DNA from: an uncultured Collinsella sp.
GTDB taxonomy: Bacteria > Actinomycetota > Coriobacteriia > Coriobacteriales > Coriobacteriaceae
DNA: 64,000 nt
Reading direction: 5' to 3'
NCBI GenBank assembly: GCA_900757185.1
Contig: CAAEMX010000013.1
Span: forward strand, 22,133-86,132
Below, piece after piece: positions 26,144-34,405 of the stretch. The translations under genes were made by a program, and so were the position numbers. The notes beneath the pieces were generated by a model. It made no database searches and was not told the origin of the DNA. It saw nothing but the letters and a program-made list of their open reading frames with translations. Numbering within the stretch: the stretch's first letter is position 1; each line of letters begins with the position of its first letter.

Positions 26144-27544
26144 ATGGCTTCTTCTGATGCAACACAACGAGCAGTCCTTGCCGGACTTTCGTGCGGGATC
26201 GGCCTTGCCGCTCCCGTGGTTATGTATGCCGCGACGCTACCGTTTTCGTCTGTGAACGAGACGGTCGTGGCGGGTGCGGTTCCCTTCGCCGTGGGCGCGG
26301 TGGCGGGCGTGGGTATCTATGCCGCCTCGCTGGGTATCTCCGAGTATCGTGCGCAGCGTGAAGAGCGTCTGTTCCAGCCCGATGCCATGGGCGGTGCCGC
26401 CAATCTCAATCAGCATCAAAGCGAGTTCAAGACCGCCTCGATTCCAGCTCAGCAGCAGGATGCGACTCCTTACGCTGCGGCTTCTGCTTCTCAGGCTCAG
26501 GCGGAGCAGTCTACCTCGGCATTCCTTTCCGGCCTGACCGGTGCGTTCCAGCGCCGTCATGCCGATGATGGTGTCCCTACCATCGCTCGAGCCGCAGATG
26601 CTATGGACGAGGACGAGGCTTGGTCCATGATCGACAGTATGCTCGACGACGATTCGCCGGTGAGCTGCGACCCTGCACACTCGCGCGACGTCTATCAAGT
26701 CGCCATCGACGAGCTCACCAACGGCGGGCAGACCGGCTCCTTCAATCGCGACGACATCGCCGCCGCGGCACGCGCCGTGTCTGGCTCCCAGGCCGCCCCT
26801 GCGGGCAGCACGGCGGCTTTCGTGGCACTCGTCGCCAACGCGGCAGCCAATAACGCCTACAGCGCTACTTCGGCGGACGTGGACGCTTCTGCCGACAATT
26901 CGTACGTTGATGAAGCCATGGCCGCGGACGAGGAGGCCGTTGCCGCCCGCCGTGCCGCCGAAAGCTCGCTTTGGGGCGCTCCTGCCCAGCAGCAGGCGGC
27001 CGAGGCAGCGCCGTACAATGCAAACCTCGCCAGCATGCCTATCATCTCCGGTGCCGCGGACATCGATCTCGATGACCTCGATGAGCCTGCAGCCATTACC
27101 GCATCGATTGATGCCCAAGATCGCATCGACACTGGCGACCTTCCGGACGCCTCGCTCGAGGTTGATGTCCCCATGGCCGATTACACGGGCCACGAGGACA
27201 TGTGGGCCGCCGCCACCGCGATTCTGGATGAGGTTGACGAGTCCGCTCCTGTTGTAGCGCCCGCTCCCGTCGCTGCCCCTCAGCCTGCTGCCCCCGCCTA
27301 TGTCGGCCGCCACAGCGCTGTGTTCCCCGAGGATACCGCCCGTATCTCGCGCGAGAGCATCGAGCGGGCCGAGGCTATTGCCGCCGGCATTATGGAAAAT
27401 CGTCGTCACGAGCGCGTCAATCAGATCCTCGAGGAAGAGATCGAGCGCCTGCAGTCCTCTACCGCCAAGCGTACGGGCCGTGCCTATCTGAGCGTTATCG
27501 AGGGCGGTACCGCCAGCTTTGCGCCGCTTCGCGCGGAGGCATAA
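26144..27544 (+). CDS. hypothetical membrane-anchored protein
   Basis: A 466-residue protein of unknown family. Two hydrophobic segments lie near the N-terminus (about residues 7-30 and 36-62), followed by a long acidic, Ala-rich, low-complexity cytoplasmic region. The C-terminal part (about 390-445: DTARISRESIERAEAIAAGIMENRRHERVNQILEEEIERLQSS) looks helical, possibly coiled coil. The ATG at 26144 has GGGGAG upstream. The next gene starts 8 bp after the stop, suggesting an operon with the VanZ-like gene. Confidence 0.8.
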   Translation: MASSDATQRAVLAGLSCGIGLAAPVVMYAATLPFSSVNETVVAGAVPFAVGAVAGVGIYAASLGISEYRAQREERLFQPDAMGGAANLNQHQSEFKTASIPAQQQDATPYAAASASQAQAEQSTSAFLSGLTGAFQRRHADDGVPTIARAADAMDEDEAWSMIDSMLDDDSPVSCDPAHSRDVYQVAIDELTNGGQTGSFNRDDIAAAARAVSGSQAAPAGSTAAFVALVANAAANNAYSATSADVDASADNSYVDEAMAADEEAVAARRAAESSLWGAPAQQQAAEAAPYNANLASMPIISGAADIDLDDLDEPAAITASIDAQDRIDTGDLPDASLEVDVPMADYTGHEDMWAAATAILDEVDESAPVVAPAPVAAPQPAAPAYVGRHSAVFPEDTARISRESIERAEAIAAGIMENRRHERVNQILEEEIERLQSSTAKRTGRAYLSVIEGGTASFAPLRAEA

Positions 27545-27551
27545 CTTCTGC

Positions 27552-28001
27552 ATGGTTAAGATCAATCGAAAATGGGCGGTCGTGACCTGCCTGATGGCGC
27601 TCTTGATCTGGGGCAATTCGCTGGTTCCCGGCTCGGGGTCGGGTTCGCTGAGCCTAACGGTCATGGAAGCTATTCGCTGTTTCTTGCACGGCGTGGGACT
27701 TCCATATGAATGGGTGACCAACTTTGTTGTTCGCAAGTGCGCGCATTTTTCCGAGTATATGGTGCTCGGCATCCTGGCAACGCACGCCTTTGATTTTGAG
27801 GGCCGGCGCACCTTTGACGTGCTGCTGCCCACGGCGGTGTTCCTGCTGCTGATTCCTTCGATTGACGAGACGATTCAGCTCTTTGTGCCGGGACGCGCCG
27901 GCATGATCACCGATGTGATGATCGACTGCTGTGGAGCGGCAACGGGCGTTGTGCTCCGATATCTCTTACGGTCGCTGATGTGCGCCAAAAAGGCCGCCTA
28001 G
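27552..28001 (+). CDS. VanZ-like family membrane protein
   Basis: A 149-residue protein with about four membrane helices and the VanZ-family pattern: VRKCAHFSEYMVLGILATHAF (conserved K-x-x-H-F-x-E-Y) and SIDETIQLFVPGRAGMITDVMIDCCGAATG (D-E-x-x-Q-x-F-x-x-G-R-x-x-x-x-D-V). VanZ gives low-level teicoplanin resistance in enterococci; most family members are of unknown role. It probably shares a transcript with the preceding gene, and its stop codon lies inside a terminator stem. Confidence 0.88.
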   Translation: MVKINRKWAVVTCLMALLIWGNSLVPGSGSGSLSLTVMEAIRCFLHGVGLPYEWVTNFVVRKCAHFSEYMVLGILATHAFDFEGRRTFDVLLPTAVFLLLIPSIDETIQLFVPGRAGMITDVMIDCCGAATGVVLRYLLRSLMCAKKAA

Positions 28002-28033
28002 GACGTATTGTTTGGTCCTAGGCGGCCTTTTTT
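27991..28033 (+). terminator. terminator overlapping the vanZ-like stop
   Basis: A 14-bp perfect stem AGGCCGCCTAGGAC / GTCCTAGGCGGCCT followed by a T run. Confidence 0.9.
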
Positions 28034-28115
28034 ATTTGAGGGCTTATATGAGGCGTGGTGGCGTCGTTTCGTAGGTCGGATTTGCCGGGCGCGCCACGCC
28101 CTGTGGGTTCATCTG

Positions 28116-29006
28116 CTACTGAAGCGCCTGTGCGCCCAGGGCCAGGCAGCCCATAACGCCCTGCTTGCCCTCGAGGCTGTTGTTGACGATGTAGTTATTG
28201 ATGTCGTTGACCTCGGTCGTGACGATATAGCCGTTGAGCATCTCGGCACACTTTTTGCGTGCGAGCGGCACGATGGGAGTGTGGTCGGCCACGCCGCCGC
28301 CGATGATGATCTTTTGCGGCGCGTAGCACAGCGTGTAGGTCATGAGTGCCTGTGCCAGATAGCCGGCGAGCAGGTCCATGGCTTCCGGGTCATCAGCCAT
28401 GTCTCCGGCGCTCTTGCCATCCCAGCGCTTTCTAACGCCGGGGCCGGCGATGAGGCCTTCGAGGCAGTTGTCATGGAAGGGGCAGGCGCTGTGCTCGCCA
28501 ATGGTGTCGCGCGGGTCGCGCGTGACCAGGATGTGGCCAGCCTCGGGATGCATCATGCCGTGCACGAGCTTACCGCCCGAGAGCACGCCAGCGCCCACGC
28601 CGGTACCGATGGTCAGATACACCACGTCAGTGAGGCCCTGGGCGCAACCAAAGGTGACCTCGCCCAGGCAGGCGACGTTGACGTCGGTATCGTAGCCGCA
28701 GGGAATGTCGAGCTCGTTTTGAATGGTGCCCAGCAGGTCAAAGTAGCGCCATGCCGTCTTGGGGGTCTCCAAGATCTTGCCGTACTGGGGCGAGGCGGGG
28801 TTGACTGCGGTGGGGCCAAAAGCTCCGATGCCCAGGGCGGCGATGCCTTTGTCTGCAAACCATGCGTTGACGGCCTCAACGGTCTCCTGCGGGGTTGTGG
28901 TCGCAATCTGCTCGCGCTCCAGGACCGTGCCGTCCGCATAGCCCGTGGCGCACACCATCTTTGTGCCGCCGGCCTCGAGCGCTCCGATAAGCTGCTGCTC
29001 TGCCAT
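28116..29006 (-). CDS. ROK-family sugar kinase (fructokinase-like)
   Basis: A 296-residue kinase. It shows the ATP-binding GALEAGGTKMVCATG at the N-terminus, the catalytic region GYDTDVNVACLGE (Asp about residue 106), the ROK signature HPEAGHI and the zinc site CPFHDNCLEGLIAGPG. This arrangement is typical of bacterial fructokinases in the ROK family, but glucose, mannose or other hexoses remain possible. An inverted repeat (29047-29079) overlaps its probable -10 box, suggesting repression by sugar supply. The gene is single. Confidence 0.88.
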   Translation of the reverse strand: MAEQQLIGALEAGGTKMVCATGYADGTVLEREQIATTTPQETVEAVNAWFADKGIAALGIGAFGPTAVNPASPQYGKILETPKTAWRYFDLLGTIQNELDIPCGYDTDVNVACLGEVTFGCAQGLTDVVYLTIGTGVGAGVLSGGKLVHGMMHPEAGHILVTRDPRDTIGEHSACPFHDNCLEGLIAGPGVRKRWDGKSAGDMADDPEAMDLLAGYLAQALMTYTLCYAPQKIIIGGGVADHTPIVPLARKKCAEMLNGYIVTTEVNDINNYIVNNSLEGKQGVMGCLALGAQALQ

Positions 29007-29046
29007 AGCGTCCCTCTCTATTGGGCGAGTTACTTCACCTCTAAAG

Positions 29047-29079
29047 TATAGCGCCCTAAAAAACTAAGAAAGCGCTATA
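29047..29079 (-). promoter_or_regulatory. inverted repeat over the ROK-kinase promoter
   Basis: TATAGCGC-N17-GCGCTATA is a perfect 8+8 bp inverted repeat. One arm contains the likely minus-strand -10 box TATACT at 29050-29045, about 40 bp before the kinase start. Confidence 0.5.
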
Positions 29080-29121
29080 AAAAGAAACCTTGCAGCCCAA
29101 CGGACGATGCGAGGTTTCTTT
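29079..29121 (-). terminator. terminator of the aminotransferase gene
   Basis: Minus-strand stem AAAGAAACCTCGCA / TGCAAGGTTTCTTT followed by TTTAT, 26 bp past the aminotransferase stop. Confidence 0.75.
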
Positions 29122-29146
29122 GGTGCTTTTAGTTGTTGGGCCGTCT

Positions 29147-30328
29147 CTACCCGCGCGGCTTGATTTTATCTCGCAGGGACTTGAGGTTCTCGAGTGCTGC
29201 GTTGAGCGTTTCGTCTCGCTTGGCAAAGTGGAAACGGACCAGATGGTTGACAGGCTCGCGGAAGAAGCTCGAGCCGGGCACGGCGCCCACGCCCACCTTT
29301 GAGGCTAGGTCCTCGCAGAAGTCGAGGTCGCTGTCATAGCAAAACTCAGAGATGTCCATCATCACGTAGTAGGCGCCCTGCGGCACGTTGTGCGTGAGGC
29401 CGATGCTGTCGAGTCCCTGACAGAATAGGTCGCGCTTGGCGGTGTAGAGGTCGAGGACCTCCTGGTAATAACTGTCGTCGAAGTTGAGGGCGGTGACGAC
29501 GGCCTCTTGCAGGGGAGCGGCGGCGCCTACGGTGAGGAAGTCGTGGACCTTTTTGATGCGCTCGGTGATTTCGGCGGGAGCGATGGTGTAGCCTAGGCGC
29601 CAGCCGGTGATGGAGTAGGTCTTGGACAGCGAGCTGCAGCTGATGGTTCGATCGAACATGCCGGGCAGCGTGGCCATATAGACGTGCTCGTGGGGCGCGT
29701 AGACGATGTGCTCGTATACCTCGTCGGTAATGCAGTAGGCGTCGTACTTTTTGCAGAGGTCGGCGATAAAGGTGAGCTCCTCGCACGTAAAGACCTTGCC
29801 GCAGGGGTTGGAAGGGTTGCACAGGACGATGGCCTTGGGATCGTTGTCGCGGAAGGCCGCCTCGAGGACCTCGCGATCGAAGTCGAACGTGGGCGGGTTG
29901 AGCGGCACGTAGATGGGCTCGGCACCCGAAAGGATTGTGTCGGCGCCGTAGTTCTCGTAGAACGGCGAGAAGATGACGACCTTGTCTCCGGGGTTCGTAA
30001 CCGTCATCATGGCGGCCATCATGGCCTCGGTGGAGCCGCAGGTGACTACGATGTTCTCGTTGGGGTTGATCGGCATGCCCATAAAGTGCTCCTGCTTAGC
30101 GGCGAGCGCCTCGCGCATGGCCTGGGAGCCCCAAGTGATGGAGTACTGGTGATAGAGCGGCTTGGGGTCGGTCGCGATGGCGCTGAGGCTCTCGAGCAGC
30201 TGCGCCGGAGGATCGAAGTCGGGGAAGCCCTGCGAGAGGTTGACGGCACCGTACTTATTGGAGATGCGCGTCATGCGGCGGATGACCGAATCGGTAAATG
30301 TTGCCGTGCGATTGGAGAGTTCTTTCAT
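29147..30328 (-). CDS. pyridoxal-phosphate aminotransferase, class I/II
   Basis: A 393-residue fold-type I aminotransferase. Visible are NLSQGFPDFDPP near the N-terminus, the CGSTEAMMAAM cofactor-phosphate loop, the aspartate in CITDEVYEHIVY, and the Schiff-base lysine in SSLSKTYSITGWRLGY (about residue 238). The C-terminal arginine segment is VRFHFAKRDETL. It resembles the aspartate/methionine/kynurenine aminotransferase branch; the amino acid used cannot be fixed from sequence. The ATG at 30328 follows AAAGGA. Confidence 0.9.
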   Translation of the reverse strand: MKELSNRTATFTDSVIRRMTRISNKYGAVNLSQGFPDFDPPAQLLESLSAIATDPKPLYHQYSITWGSQAMREALAAKQEHFMGMPINPNENIVVTCGSTEAMMAAMMTVTNPGDKVVIFSPFYENYGADTILSGAEPIYVPLNPPTFDFDREVLEAAFRDNDPKAIVLCNPSNPCGKVFTCEELTFIADLCKKYDAYCITDEVYEHIVYAPHEHVYMATLPGMFDRTISCSSLSKTYSITGWRLGYTIAPAEITERIKKVHDFLTVGAAAPLQEAVVTALNFDDSYYQEVLDLYTAKRDLFCQGLDSIGLTHNVPQGAYYVMMDISEFCYDSDLDFCEDLASKVGVGAVPGSSFFREPVNHLVRFHFAKRDETLNAALENLKSLRDKIKPRG

Positions 30329-30493
30329 GCTTGTCCTTTCGAGCATTTGCAGTGGGGCAAGTTTACTCCTATGAAACCGGTGGGAATTGCTCGAAACGCG
30401 CTCGAAAAACTCTTTTCAAAATTCTTGAAAATTGGGGCTTGCATCGCGTGGCGTTCCTTGCAATAATAGTCGAGCGCGAAGCGCACAGGACAC

Positions 30494-30568
30494 GGTGGGT
30501 GTAGCTCAGTTGGCTAGAGCGACGGGTTGTGGTCCCGTAGGTCGAGGGTTCGAGTCCCTTTACCCACC
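30494..30568 (+). tRNA. tRNA-His (GTG anticodon)
   Basis: Acceptor GTGGGTG pairs with TACCCAC. The extra G at -1 opposite C73 is the histidine identity feature. Anticodon stem ACGGG/CCCGT holds loop TTGTGGT (anticodon GTG). T arm GAGGGTTCGAGTCCCTT. Confidence 0.96.
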
Positions 30569-30593
30569 CCAGTTCTTGCTTCGTGTTGATATC

Positions 30594-30669
30594 GGGTCGT
30601 TAGCTCAGTTGGTAGAGCAGGGGACTCTTAATCCCAAGGTCCAGGGTTCGACCCCCTGACGGCCCACCA
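30594..30669 (+). tRNA. tRNA-Lys (CTT anticodon), copy 1, CCA encoded
   Basis: Acceptor GGGTCGT / ACGGCCC, anticodon loop CTCTTAA (CTT), T arm CAGGGTTCGACCCCCTG, ending in an encoded ACCA. The last 20 bases recur at 30948-30967. Confidence 0.96.
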
Positions 30670-30681
30670 CACGATATCTCC

Positions 30682-30707
30682 TCTAAAGTCCGCTTCAACG
30701 GACTTTA
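30682..30707 (+). other. hairpin between the two tRNA-Lys genes
   Basis: CTAAAGTCCG, loop CTTCAA, CGGACTTTAG, without a strong T run. It may aid tRNA processing or terminate weakly. Confidence 0.5.
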
Positions 30708-30712
30708 GCTTT

Positions 30713-30785
30713 GGGTCGTTAGCTCAGTTGGTAGAGCAGGGGACTCTTAATCCCAAGGTCCAGGGTTCGACCCCCTGACGGCCCA
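30713..30785 (+). tRNA. tRNA-Lys (CTT anticodon), copy 2
   Basis: The tRNA body is identical to copy 1 but followed by ACCC, so CCA is not encoded. A terminator with a T7 run follows at about 30799-30831. Confidence 0.96.
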
Positions 30786-30798
30786 CCCAAAGATGATT

Positions 30799-30831
30799 AA
30801 GACGGTCAACGAAGGTTGGCCGTCTTTTTTT
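30799..30831 (+). terminator. terminator after the tRNA-Lys pair
   Basis: Stem AAGACGGTCAAC / GGTTGGCCGTCTT with loop GAA and a long T run. Confidence 0.85.
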
Positions 30832-31075
30832 GTTGACCTTTCATGGGGTCGAACCCGTCGGGGCGCGGAGCTGAGGAAATGCGTGAGCATTTACCAGCGC
30901 AGCGCGCAAGGCGCGAAGCGCCGCAGCGGCCGCCTGCAAAGCAGGCTGACCCCCTGACGGCCCACCAAAGCATGTTAAAGCGACTGGCTTCGGCTGGTCG
31001 CTTTTTTGTTGACCTTGCATGGGGTCGAACCCGAAAGGGCACAGCCACTTTCACAGATCGAGTCTACCCTGGGGA
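30832..31075. other. tRNA-Lys 3'-end relics, probable old integration site
   Basis: GACCCCCTGACGGCCCACCA at 30948-30967 repeats the last 20 bases of tRNA-Lys copy 1 without the rest of a tRNA. It is followed by its own terminator-like hairpin (30978-31008) and GTTGACCTTGCATGGGGTCG, matching GTTGACCTTTCATGGGGTCG at 30832. The unit [tRNA end, terminator, GTTGACCTT..., GGGGTCGAACCCG] is thus present twice. GGGGTCGAACCCG is the reverse complement of a T-arm. No intact integrase is present. Confidence 0.65.
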
Positions 31076-31438
31076 TCAGTAAAACCGGCGCGTCTGCACG
31101 GCGAAGTACGCCTGTGCGAGCGCGATTTCTTGCTTGTTTGAATCTCCGTTTTGGGCGATTAAATAGCATGCATAGCGCGTAAGCTTGTAGTCTTTAACCG
31201 CGCGAGCGGCGACACCGGCAGTTATCATTTTCGTGGTGTCACGAAAATGGGAATCAACTGGAGTTTTGTTTGTTTCGCACGAGACTTTTGCCCTCTTAAC
31301 AACTTCGGCGAAGTTCTCCCATCGAGTGTATCCCATGGGTTCCATTAAATCGCGTGCGAGCCAATACTCAACGCCGTCTTCCACATTGGCGTAGCTATCA
31401 AGTTCGACACGCCACTTCTCGATATCTCTACTGTCCAT
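31076..31438 (-). pseudogene. dinD-like gene, C-terminally truncated
   Basis: A 120-residue frame matching the N-terminal half of DNA-damage-inducible protein D: EDGVEYWLARDLMEPMGYTRWENF, then LTRYACYLIAQNGDSNKQEIALAQAYFAVQTRR, then an abrupt FY and stop. DinD proteins are about 270-290 residues, so the rest is missing. The break lies next to duplicated tRNA-Lys ends, which suggests that the gene was cut when a mobile element left or recombined. DinD of E. coli is SOS-induced and inhibits RecA-mediated exchange; a fragment may be inert. Confidence 0.8.
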
Positions 31439-31522
31439 ATCTCCTCCTCGCTGATCTATTGTCTATGCGCGCTTTGCCCGCTCTGTACTCAGAATAAGGA
31501 TACGCTGCCGTGCGGACACGAA

Positions 31523-31556
31523 TGGGCCCCGTGCCACTTCGAGGTCACGGGGCCCA
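31523..31556. terminator. GC-rich hairpin after the FAD oxidoreductase gene
   Basis: GGGCCCCGTG / CACGGGGCCC with a 12-base loop, 43 bp past the minus-strand stop of the oxidoreductase. The T run is weak. Confidence 0.55.
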
Positions 31557-31599
31557 TAGATATCGATTAGTTGTGCTCTGCTCTAGATAGGTGTCCAGT

Positions 31600-33126
31600 T
31601 TAATTCGATCGATAGTGCGAACCCAGGCTTTCGGTCCGCTTGCGCATGGCTTTGACCATCTCCGTTGCCAGCTGATTCTGCGATTGCAGGCGGGCGAGGG
31701 CTGCGATCTCGCTGTCATTGGCATGCGGCTTGCTCAGCGCCGTTGCCTCGTCTTGCAGGCTTTCAAGCTGTTGAAGAGCCTTGGATAGACCTGCTTCGGT
31801 CCTGTTGATCATGCAATAGGTACTCATCGTGTGCTTAAGGCTGTGTGTCAGGCGTTCGGCATCTGTTGTGGCAATGCCATACTGAGGGAGGGCGATATCC
31901 ATCGGAGCGGCCGCCTCGGGAGCGTCCAGCGCTGCTTGGGCTGCCGATGCGCCCGCGATGCGCCCAAACACGATGCCGTTGGCGCTTGACAAGCCGCCGA
32001 TGCGGTCGGCGCCGTGCATGCCGCCTGTTGCCTCACCGCAGGCGAAGAGGCCCTCAATGCCCGTGTACGCGGTCATGTCGATCTTGATACCGCCGTTAGC
32101 GGCGTGGGCATACATCGCAACGCGCATCTCGTCAGTCGGGGCGATGCCGTGCTCGTCTTGCAGCCAGGTGGCAAAGGTCTGCACAAACTCTGGGACATCC
32201 TCGCGAGGGAAGTCGTAGTGGAGCGCCAGTCCTTCGACACCTGTCTGATCGATGACGAGATCGATAGCGCGGGAGGCCAAGCGTGACGTGAAGGGACCAT
32301 ATCCAGAGCGCTGCTCGAGCAGGTCGTCCAGCTTGTCGTCGGCAATATCTACCGGCTGGTCTACATGTACGTAGCGCCAGGTTTTCTCGTTGAAGACCAG
32401 GTTGCGCTTGGGCTCGATGAAGCCGGGCATCATCTGCATGAACTCTATATTAGTAAGTGTTGCGCCGTGCGCCAGCGCGATGGCCTGCGAGGAGCTGAGC
32501 ACATCAGCGGAAGTGAGGCTTCGCTCGAACAGGCCACCCGTGCCGCCCGCAGCGATGATAGTGGCCTTGGCTGCCATAGGCACGAGATGCTCGTTTGCGC
32601 GGTCGTAGAGCACGGCGCCGGTAATCTTTCCGATTGTGTCCTCAACAAGGTCGATAAGTTCGTGGCGGGGGAGCAGGCGAATGCCGAGAGACTCGATCTG
32701 GGCCGTACACGCGTCCTCAAGCGGCTTGCGGGTGAGGCCGCGCCACATACGCGTCTTATGGTCAAAGCAGGGGATAAACTGCTTCTGCTGGGCGCTTTCG
32801 GCACTTTGCGGACGCTGGAGCTCAACACCTAGATCCTGCTCGAGCCATTGGATGGCCTGAGGAATACCGTGGACAAACGTATGGACGAGCGTAGGGTCGG
32901 CAGCACCGCCGCCGACGGCCTGGATGGTGTCGATGAGGTCCTGCTCGTCGCCCTCGTCGACGGGGCCAATAAGGCCCAGACCCCAGGTGCCCGGGAAAAA
33001 GCTCGATCCACTCATAGTCTTGCCGGCGCTTGCCACAGCGACGGTTGCGCCCGTGCGTGCCGCTTCGAAGGCGGCGCAAAGGCCCGCAATGCCAGATCCA
33101 ATTACCAGTACATCAGTCGATTCCAT
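31600..33126 (-). CDS. FAD-dependent oxidoreductase, fumarate reductase/NadB-like flavoprotein
   Basis: A 508-residue flavoprotein of the succinate dehydrogenase/fumarate reductase flavoprotein superfamily. The FAD dinucleotide fold starts at residue 6 (VLVIGSGIAGLCAAFEAARTGATV). AAGGTGGLFERS and the late FACGEATGGMHGADRIGGLSSANGIVFGRIAG segment are family hallmarks. It ends with a short helical C-terminal domain as in L-aspartate oxidase, but no other NAD-synthesis genes are adjacent. NadB or another dehydrogenase are both possible. The ATG at 33126 follows AAAGGA. Confidence 0.85.
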   Translation of the reverse strand: MESTDVLVIGSGIAGLCAAFEAARTGATVAVASAGKTMSGSSFFPGTWGLGLIGPVDEGDEQDLIDTIQAVGGGAADPTLVHTFVHGIPQAIQWLEQDLGVELQRPQSAESAQQKQFIPCFDHKTRMWRGLTRKPLEDACTAQIESLGIRLLPRHELIDLVEDTIGKITGAVLYDRANEHLVPMAAKATIIAAGGTGGLFERSLTSADVLSSSQAIALAHGATLTNIEFMQMMPGFIEPKRNLVFNEKTWRYVHVDQPVDIADDKLDDLLEQRSGYGPFTSRLASRAIDLVIDQTGVEGLALHYDFPREDVPEFVQTFATWLQDEHGIAPTDEMRVAMYAHAANGGIKIDMTAYTGIEGLFACGEATGGMHGADRIGGLSSANGIVFGRIAGASAAQAALDAPEAAAPMDIALPQYGIATTDAERLTHSLKHTMSTYCMINRTEAGLSKALQQLESLQDEATALSKPHANDSEIAALARLQSQNQLATEMVKAMRKRTESLGSHYRSN

Positions 33127-33310
33127 CGGATTCCTTTCTCGTCCGGCGCATTGTCGCACGGGTGATCGGCAATGGGGCCGCAAAGACTCGGCAAATCGGT
33201 AAAGGGCAAATATGACAGGTGGGCGTCGTGGACGCTCTGACGCTCCATCTCATCACATCTCGTATTTCGCCCCAACTGATATATCGGCATTAGCTATCCT
33301 GCGACAGCGC

Positions 33311-33347
33311 AAACAAAAAGAGCCGCTACCCGGGTGGGTAGCGGCTC
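33311..33347 (-). terminator. terminator of the GGGtGRT/scaffold operon
   Basis: Minus-strand stem GAGCCGCTACCC / GGGTAGCGGCTC followed by TTTTTGTTT, 36 bp past the GGGtGRT stop. Confidence 0.88.
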
Positions 33348-33382
33348 CAAAGCTCAACTATGTGAGCATCGCGCGGGCGCGA

Positions 33383-34387
33383 TTAGGCCTTGAGGGCCTC
33401 CTCGACGGCGACAGCGCAGGCGACGGTGGCACCGACCATGGGGTTGTTGCCCATGCCGATGAGACCCATCATGTCGACGTGCGCAGGCACGGAGGAAGAA
33501 CCGGCGAACTGGGCGTCGGAGTGCATACGGCCCATGGTGTCGGTCATGCCGTAAGAGGCAGGGCCGGCGCCCATGTTGTCCGGGTGCAGGGTACGGCCAG
33601 TGCCGCCACCAGAAGCGACGGAGAAGTACTTCTTGCCAGCCTCGAGGCGCTCCTTCTTGTAGGTGCCAGCGACGGGGTGCTGGAAGCGCGTGGGGTTGGT
33701 GGAGTTACCGGTGATCGAGATGTCGACGTTCTCGTGCCACATGATGGCAACGCCCTCGCGGACGTCGTCGGAGCCGTAGCAGTTAACGGCAGCGCGGGGA
33801 CCATCGGAGTAGGGGATGGTCTCGACGACCTTGAGCTCGCCCGTGTAGTAGTCGAACTGGGTCTTCACATAGGTGAAGCCGTTGATGCGGGCGATGATCT
33901 GAGCAGCGTCCTTGCCCAGACCGTTGAGGATAACGCGCAGCGGCTTCTTACGAGCCTTGTTGGCGTTCAGAGCCAGGCCGATAGCACCCTCAGCAGCAGC
34001 GAAGGACTCGTGGCCAGCCAGGAAGGCGAAGCACTCGGTGTCGTCGGAGAGCAGCATAGCGCCCAGGTTGCCGTGGCCCAGACCGACCTTGCGGTCCTCG
34101 GCGACGGAGCCGGGAACGGTGAAGGCCTGGATGCCCTCGCCGATGATGGCGGCAGCCTCAGAAGCGGACTTGGCGCCACGCTTGACAGCGAGAGCGCAGC
34201 CGAGGGTGTAGGCCCACTCAGCGTTCTGGAAGGCGATGGACTGGGTGTTGTTGACGATCTCACGCGGGTTGAAGCCCTTGTCGGTGCAGATCTGCAGAGC
34301 TTCCTCGAGGGAGGCGATGCCGTTGTCGGCGAGGCACTTGTTGATCTTGTCAGCGCGGCGCTCGTAACCTTCGAACGTAACAGTCAT
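33383..34387 (-). CDS. GGGtGRT protein
   Basis: A 334-residue protein recognised by the segment FSVASGGGTGRTLHPDNMG, which names the family. It is soluble, Gly/Ala-rich, and has no known reaction. It lies 18 bp downstream of an Fe-S scaffold-like gene on the same strand, and the two end in one terminator; this pairing is the constant context of the family. A role in maturing or using an Fe-S cluster is inference from that partnership. Confidence 0.9.
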   Translation of the reverse strand: MTVTFEGYERRADKINKCLADNGIASLEEALQICTDKGFNPREIVNNTQSIAFQNAEWAYTLGCALAVKRGAKSASEAAAIIGEGIQAFTVPGSVAEDRKVGLGHGNLGAMLLSDDTECFAFLAGHESFAAAEGAIGLALNANKARKKPLRVILNGLGKDAAQIIARINGFTYVKTQFDYYTGELKVVETIPYSDGPRAAVNCYGSDDVREGVAIMWHENVDISITGNSTNPTRFQHPVAGTYKKERLEAGKKYFSVASGGGTGRTLHPDNMGAGPASYGMTDTMGRMHSDAQFAGSSSVPAHVDMMGLIGMGNNPMVGATVACAVAVEEALKA

Positions 34388-34405
34388 AGTTATTTCCCTC
34401 CCTTT

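Noticed and set aside
30841..31034. GGGGTCGAACCCG segments as a minus-strand tRNA gene
   Set aside because: Only the T-arm sequence is present; no acceptor, D or anticodon arms can be built around it.
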